A stretch of 64,000 nucleotides of DNA from Hyphomonadaceae bacterium (lineage in GTDB: Bacteria; Pseudomonadota; Alphaproteobacteria; Caulobacterales; Hyphomonadaceae), in NCBI GenBank assembly GCA_024742355.1, contig JANSYM010000004.1, positions 62,001 through 126,000 of the forward strand, in the 5' to 3' direction. Of this stretch, positions 60,092-64,000 are shown piece after piece. The first letter of the stretch is position 1. Each line of letters starts with the position of its first letter. The notes beneath the pieces are model-generated. The model searched no databases, had not been told where the DNA came from, and was given only the letters and a program-made list of their open reading frames with translations. The position numbers were made by a program, and so were the translations under genes.

Positions 60092-62374
60092 TTAGAAATC
60101 GACAGAAAGCGAAGCGGTGACCGTCGATGGTGCGCCGTAAAAGGCGGAATAGGCGCTGTCGACGCCGAGCTGGCTCGGGGTCACGAAATTGTACGCCGCG
60201 ACCCGATACTCTTCGTCGGTCAGGTTGCGACCATGCAGGCCGAAACGGTATTTCTCGCTTGGTGAGGTCCAGACAATGCTGAGATCTGCGAGCGTGTAGG
60301 CGTCTGGATCGAGCGCGGGTCCGCCATTCGGGAAGAGCGGGTTCACGCCGGCGCCAAAGCCTGGGTTCGCGACGTTGAACAGGAAATACTCATCGCGATA
60401 AGACAGGGCGCCGGTGACCGAGATCTCGCCATTCTGTCCGAGATCATTGGTATAGTTCAGCGAGACCTGGCCTTGCAATTCGGGGGTGTTCTGGGTCTCG
60501 AACTGATCGGCAATGTTCACGTCTGCCGAGAGAATTTCAGTGATTTCAGCGTCGATGATGCCGAGATTTCCGGACAGGGTGAACAGGTCGTTGATGAACC
60601 AGGTGCCTTCCAGCTCGAAGCCGGTATATTCCGAAGCCCCGGCATTAAAGACGGATGAAACAAAGGTGTCATTGACGCCGTCATTGTCAGAGTCCGCACC
60701 GCTCTGAACGGTGATCTGCTGATCGGTATACTCGGCAAAGAAGATCGCCGCATTCAGGCTGAGGGCATTGTCGAAGAAGGAGCCCTTGGCGCCAATCTCA
60801 TAACTGTCGACAAATTCCGGCCCGAAGCCCTGTTCTGACAGGCCCAGCGGGTCGAGGTCCGCGCGGGCGCGCGGGTCGAACCCGCCCGCTTTGAAACCTT
60901 GCGCATAGGTCGCGTACAGATTGACGTTGTCCGTCGGCTTGTATGACAGCGAGACACGCGGTGTGAACTCTTCGTCCGAGCGGGTCAGCCCCTGGAAGTC
61001 GGTCTGCGTCACGAACAGCGCTGACGCGGTGTTCGAGCTGTCGAAGGAACCAGATCCAAGGCCGAGCCAGAGTTCGCGCAGGACATCCGCTGTTGTCTCA
61101 TCCTTGGTGAAGCGGCCCCCAACAGTGAGCGCCCACTGGTCGGTGAAGTCATAGGTGAAGTCGCCATAGACCGAAAAATTCTCTTTCTGCTGATCGCCGG
61201 CCTGATACACAGTCAGCCCGAGACCGCCGAGAATAACGTCGAACGCGCCGCTGGCATTGCCATCAAGGTAATAGATGCCGGCCACGCCATTGATCCGGTC
61301 ACCGCTATAGAGCAGCTGGAATTCCTGGCTGAACTGGTCATCCATATAGATGGCGGGTACGTCGAAATCCGGCTGCGGCAAGGCATCGAAATCGATCGGT
61401 GTGGTCGTCTCACCTTCGCGATAGGCGGTGATCGATTTCAGCGTTACCGCATCATTGACCGTCCATTCCGCCATCAGGGAGTAGCCTTCGGTTTCAACCG
61501 AGTTGGCATCGCCGAGACCGGCGCGCGTGTCGAAGACATTGGATGTGACCGGCAGTGTGCCATCGGCGCTCGGCAACAGGCGATGACCATGCTTGGCATT
61601 GGAGTCATCTTCGCTGCGATCATAGGAAGCGCGCACGAAGAAATCCGCGCTGGGCGCCCATTCGGCGCTCAGTCGATAGGCAAGGACGTCCTTGTCATAA
61701 TGCTCGGCGCCGGTGTTGAGATTGGTGCCATAGCCGTCGCGTGTGTATTTGGCGATTGCGCCGCCAACAGCAAATGTGTCGCTCAATGGGGTCGAGCCAG
61801 AGACGATAAGGTCGGCCTGATTGAAGGTGCCGATGTTCACTTTCGCCTTCAGGTCTGGTTCGTCGCCGATCCGGCTGGTGACATATTTGATCGCGCCGCC
61901 AATTGTGTTGCGACCATAGAGCGTGCCTTGCGGGCCGCGCAGGACTTCGATTCGATCAATGTCGAAAATATCCAGGATCGCGCCTTGGGGACGGGCGACG
62001 TAGACATCATCCACGTACAGTCCGACGCCTGGTTCAAAGCCCCAGAGAGGGTCCTGTTGTCCGACGCCGCGGATGAAGGCAATCAGGGTGGAGTTCGAGC
62101 CACGTGCGACTTCAATCGTTGCGTTGGGCGTCGCGCGCTGGATGGAGGTAATATCGACCGCGCCGGTGACTTCGAGGTCTTCGCCACTGAATGCAGAAAC
62201 AGACAGGGGAACGTCGAGGGCGTTTTGTTCGCGGCGTTGTGCGGTCACGGTGACAGTGCCAAAGCGGCGCGCTTCGTCCGCGTCATCGCCACTGTCTTGC
62301 GCCAGGGCCAGGCCTTGGCCTGCGGTCAGCGCCAGCGTCGATGCCAGCCCCATTCTTAGCAGATTGTGTGTCAT
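60092..62374 (-). CDS. TonB-dependent outer-membrane receptor
   Basis: A 760-residue TonB-dependent receptor. A signal peptide (LALAQ cleavage) precedes the TonB-box-like stretch VTVTAQRREQNALDVPLSV and a plug domain with IEVLRGPQGTLYGRNTIGG. A 22-strand barrel follows, ending in VTASLSVDF with the terminal Phe needed for outer-membrane assembly. It imports an unidentified substrate that is too large or scarce for porins. The ATG at 62374 has GGAGGA upstream. The MFS and hydrolase genes follow closely in the same direction, and an AraC regulator lies immediately upstream. Confidence 0.94.
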   Translation of the reverse strand: MTHNLLRMGLASTLALTAGQGLALAQDSGDDADEARRFGTVTVTAQRREQNALDVPLSVSAFSGEDLEVTGAVDITSIQRATPNATIEVARGSNSTLIAFIRGVGQQDPLWGFEPGVGLYVDDVYVARPQGAILDIFDIDRIEVLRGPQGTLYGRNTIGGAIKYVTSRIGDEPDLKAKVNIGTFNQADLIVSGSTPLSDTFAVGGAIAKYTRDGYGTNLNTGAEHYDKDVLAYRLSAEWAPSADFFVRASYDRSEDDSNAKHGHRLLPSADGTLPVTSNVFDTRAGLGDANSVETEGYSLMAEWTVNDAVTLKSITAYREGETTTPIDFDALPQPDFDVPAIYMDDQFSQEFQLLYSGDRINGVAGIYYLDGNASGAFDVILGGLGLTVYQAGDQQKENFSVYGDFTYDFTDQWALTVGGRFTKDETTADVLRELWLGLGSGSFDSSNTASALFVTQTDFQGLTRSDEEFTPRVSLSYKPTDNVNLYATYAQGFKAGGFDPRARADLDPLGLSEQGFGPEFVDSYEIGAKGSFFDNALSLNAAIFFAEYTDQQITVQSGADSDNDGVNDTFVSSVFNAGASEYTGFELEGTWFINDLFTLSGNLGIIDAEITEILSADVNIADQFETQNTPELQGQVSLNYTNDLGQNGEISVTGALSYRDEYFLFNVANPGFGAGVNPLFPNGGPALDPDAYTLADLSIVWTSPSEKYRFGLHGRNLTDEEYRVAAYNFVTPSQLGVDSAYSAFYGAPSTVTASLSVDF

Positions 62375-62473
62375 TGCTGTCCTCCGGCAGAGTCTTTGAT
62401 TTTGGGGACAGATAGAAGCGTGGCCGGAGGGCAGGCTATGACCCAAACGCTTTTACGGAGTGAACATATTCGC

Positions 62474-63685
62474 TCAGACTGGTTCGCTATGTGGCGAAGG
62501 GCGCCGCGCAAATTTTGCTGGCGTCTCGCCTTTCCAGCGTTTGAAAGCGCGATTGAAGGCGCGGATGTCGGAATAGTCGAGCATCTCTGAAACTCGCGCG
62601 ACGGAGTAGCCCTTCTCAAGCAGTGTGACGGCCTCGCTCATGCGATGATCATTGACCAGTTGCCGGAAGGTTGTGCCTTCTGACTCCAGGCGTCGCCGCA
62701 ACGTTGCGACGCTGAGCGAGAGCCGGTGAGCGACGATCTCCTGCTGGGTGACCCCCTGGCGGATCAGATCCATCGAGCGGGCGCTGAATGAATTGAACTC
62801 GGACGCTGTGGCATGGGTTTCGAGATATGCGATGACCCGGGAATAAATCCCCTCGGAACTCAAATCAATTTCACCGGTCTTCGACATGGGCGCATGCGCG
62901 AGTTCGTGGTCGAAACTGAGTTCATATGCCGTTTGATTCAGCGACAGTGGCACATTCCAGAACTGCAAATGCTCTGGCAGGCTTTTGCTGGATGTTCGCT
63001 TCACCGACACCCGCTGCAGCGCACGTTCGGCCAATCCATCGCTCAAACTGTCGAGCAGGCAGTACACTTGAATCAAAACACATTCGCCGATGAAGTCGAT
63101 CATGTCCTGATCATCGCGCATCGTGTATGGAAAATCGCCATCATCGATGATCAAGGAGACCGTTCGATCGGTCACGCGGACTGTATTGTAGTGTTCGCCA
63201 TGCATCATGTTGAAGTGCTTGGCGAGCGAGGTGATGGCATCGCAAAGAGTGGTCGAGTGGTGCAGTTGTGTGGTCACAAACGCCCCGGTCTCGAATGTGA
63301 GCTTTCGTTCAGACAGGTGCGCCGTCAGATCGTCCAGGCGGCGCGCAACTTCGCCTTCAATCCGAAAGAAATCGATCAGGCTGAGTTCTGGCATCACCTC
63401 TTGGTCTTGCCAGTCGCTTCCGAAACCCAGACCTTCGAAAACACGTGCGATATCGACGCCGGCGCGTGCAGCCTCCGCCAGAAACGCCTGCAATCGCGTT
63501 TCACTGATTTGCGGGTTGCGTTTCAAGTGCTCTGTGCTCCCGTGGATCGGTCTTGTACCCTGAACGGGTACCATAGGCGGCGGTCCATACCAATCGATCA
63601 GTTGGGGCAGACTGGCACAGTCTGGGGCGAGCTCAACACCCGCAACTCGACTGCTGGCGAGGCTGTCATCGCCGAAATGATCCAA
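62474..63685 (-). CDS. AraC-family transcriptional regulator
   Basis: A regulator of about 403 residues with a long N-terminal sensing domain of the OruR/ArgR-like AraC type (GAFVTTQLHHSTTLCDAI, DDGDFPYTM) and a C-terminal AraC helix-turn-helix pair (SVATLRRRLESEGTTFRQL, ARVSEMLDYSDIRAFNRAFK). It most likely controls the TonB receptor operon just downstream. The start is uncertain: a TTG at 63685 gives the full frame with a poor ribosome site, and the first ATG lies at 63574. Confidence 0.88.
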   Translation of the reverse strand: MDHFGDDSLASSRVAGVELAPDCASLPQLIDWYGPPPMVPVQGTRPIHGSTEHLKRNPQISETRLQAFLAEAARAGVDIARVFEGLGFGSDWQDQEVMPELSLIDFFRIEGEVARRLDDLTAHLSERKLTFETGAFVTTQLHHSTTLCDAITSLAKHFNMMHGEHYNTVRVTDRTVSLIIDDGDFPYTMRDDQDMIDFIGECVLIQVYCLLDSLSDGLAERALQRVSVKRTSSKSLPEHLQFWNVPLSLNQTAYELSFDHELAHAPMSKTGEIDLSSEGIYSRVIAYLETHATASEFNSFSARSMDLIRQGVTQQEIVAHRLSLSVATLRRRLESEGTTFRQLVNDHRMSEAVTLLEKGYSVARVSEMLDYSDIRAFNRAFKRWKGETPAKFARRPSPHSEPV

Positions 63686-63825
63686 TTAATGTGAGACCAC
63701 CGGATTATATGTGGTATCTGGCGCAAAAGTTGAATCGATCGCAGACCGTCAGGGCTTTTGTTTCAACTAAGTCGCGATGAACCAAGTCCTTCTTCGGGAG
63801 GATGCTCAGAGTGAGGGGATACCAG

Positions 63826-64000
63826 ATGACTCTGGTAGACGCGGACAATAAAGAAGGAGCCGCGATCGCGGACGCTGGGCCGCAGCGATCACGCCGGCGC
63901 GCGTGCTCGATCGCCTATTTTGCTGGCGATGCAACCAACCCCACGGTTCGCCTGAGACTAAAATCATTCCTGCAAAACGATGCTGATGTGACAGGGTTCA
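63826..64000 (+). CDS. N-terminal part of a probable glycosyltransferase (partial)
   Basis: An open frame runs off the right edge. After a polar N-terminus and a basic patch (SRRRA) it reads IAYFAGDATNPTVRLRLKSF and then DADVTGF, which is how GT4-type glycosyltransferases often begin their first Rossmann strand and helix. Only 58 residues are visible, so the assignment is tentative. The ATG at 63826 has AGGGGA upstream; a GTG at 63811 with GGGAGG is an alternative start. Confidence 0.45.
   Translation, partial: MTLVDADNKEGAAIADAGPQRSRRRACSIAYFAGDATNPTVRLRLKSFLQNDADVTGF

Overview
This 64 kb window is chromosomal sequence of a GC-rich alphaproteobacterium. The best guess is a Caulobacterales/Hyphomonadaceae-type marine heterotroph. 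The pointers are small families typical of alphaproteobacteria (DUF3126, DUF2336), the infA-thioesterase-maf order, a tRNA-His without G-1 (G1.U72, A73), and palindromic repeats that translate to the familiar WIPAYAG-type phantom peptides. No rRNA, CRISPR array, phage or insertion sequence is visible. The layout is that of a dense core chromosome with many 4-bp start/stop overlaps and touching convergent ends.

Layout. 1-8.9 kb: housekeeping and small-molecule genes (HD hydrolase, SDR, YggT, FolD, HNH protein, CysE, tandem PilZ, GMC oxidoreductase, crotonase, DUF3126), closed by a clear terminator. 9-17 kb: M13 lipoprotein peptidase, a three-hairpin repeat, VOC and SRPBCC proteins, PhoH with a structured leader or sRNA, gamma-carbonic-anhydrase fold protein, Tat-lipoprotein oxidoreductase and an HI0933/DUF454 pair. 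17-24 kb: alpha-2-macroglobulin lipoprotein overlapping pbpC, an envelope defence and repair pair. 24-31 kb: flavin monooxygenase, a repeat cluster with a second, inverted copy of the three-hairpin element, tRNA-His, fatty-acid desaturase, infA/thioesterase/maf, and an orphan PapD-like chaperone with a secreted partner. 31-38 kb: tyrosine-phosphatase-like protein, small lipoprotein, a run of membrane proteins including a MAPEG protein, CaiB, DUF2336 against a degenerate EAL protein, and Nudix.

38-56 kb: crotonase, two tandem amidohydrolases (one without its metal motif), an HxD...H cupin/JmjC-like protein, parE, old-yellow-enzyme plus M14 carboxypeptidase, LLM oxidoreductase, M1 aminopeptidase lipoprotein, AsmA, tRNA-Asp with a recognisable promoter, and a LuxR regulator fused to an apparently inactive alpha/beta-hydrolase. 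56-63.7 kb: a co-oriented locus (AraC regulator, TonB receptor, MFS transporter, lipoprotein alpha/beta hydrolase, lipoprotein M20 peptidase) that reads as a complete route for recognising, importing and hydrolysing an unknown substrate. The window ends inside a probable glycosyltransferase gene.

Most distinctive items: the paired three-hairpin repeat, the terminator-bearing leader/sRNA upstream of phoH, the LuxR/pseudo-hydrolase fusion, the usher-less chaperone pair and the TonB/MFS/hydrolase locus. All functions are read from sequence motifs and general family knowledge; no database search was run.
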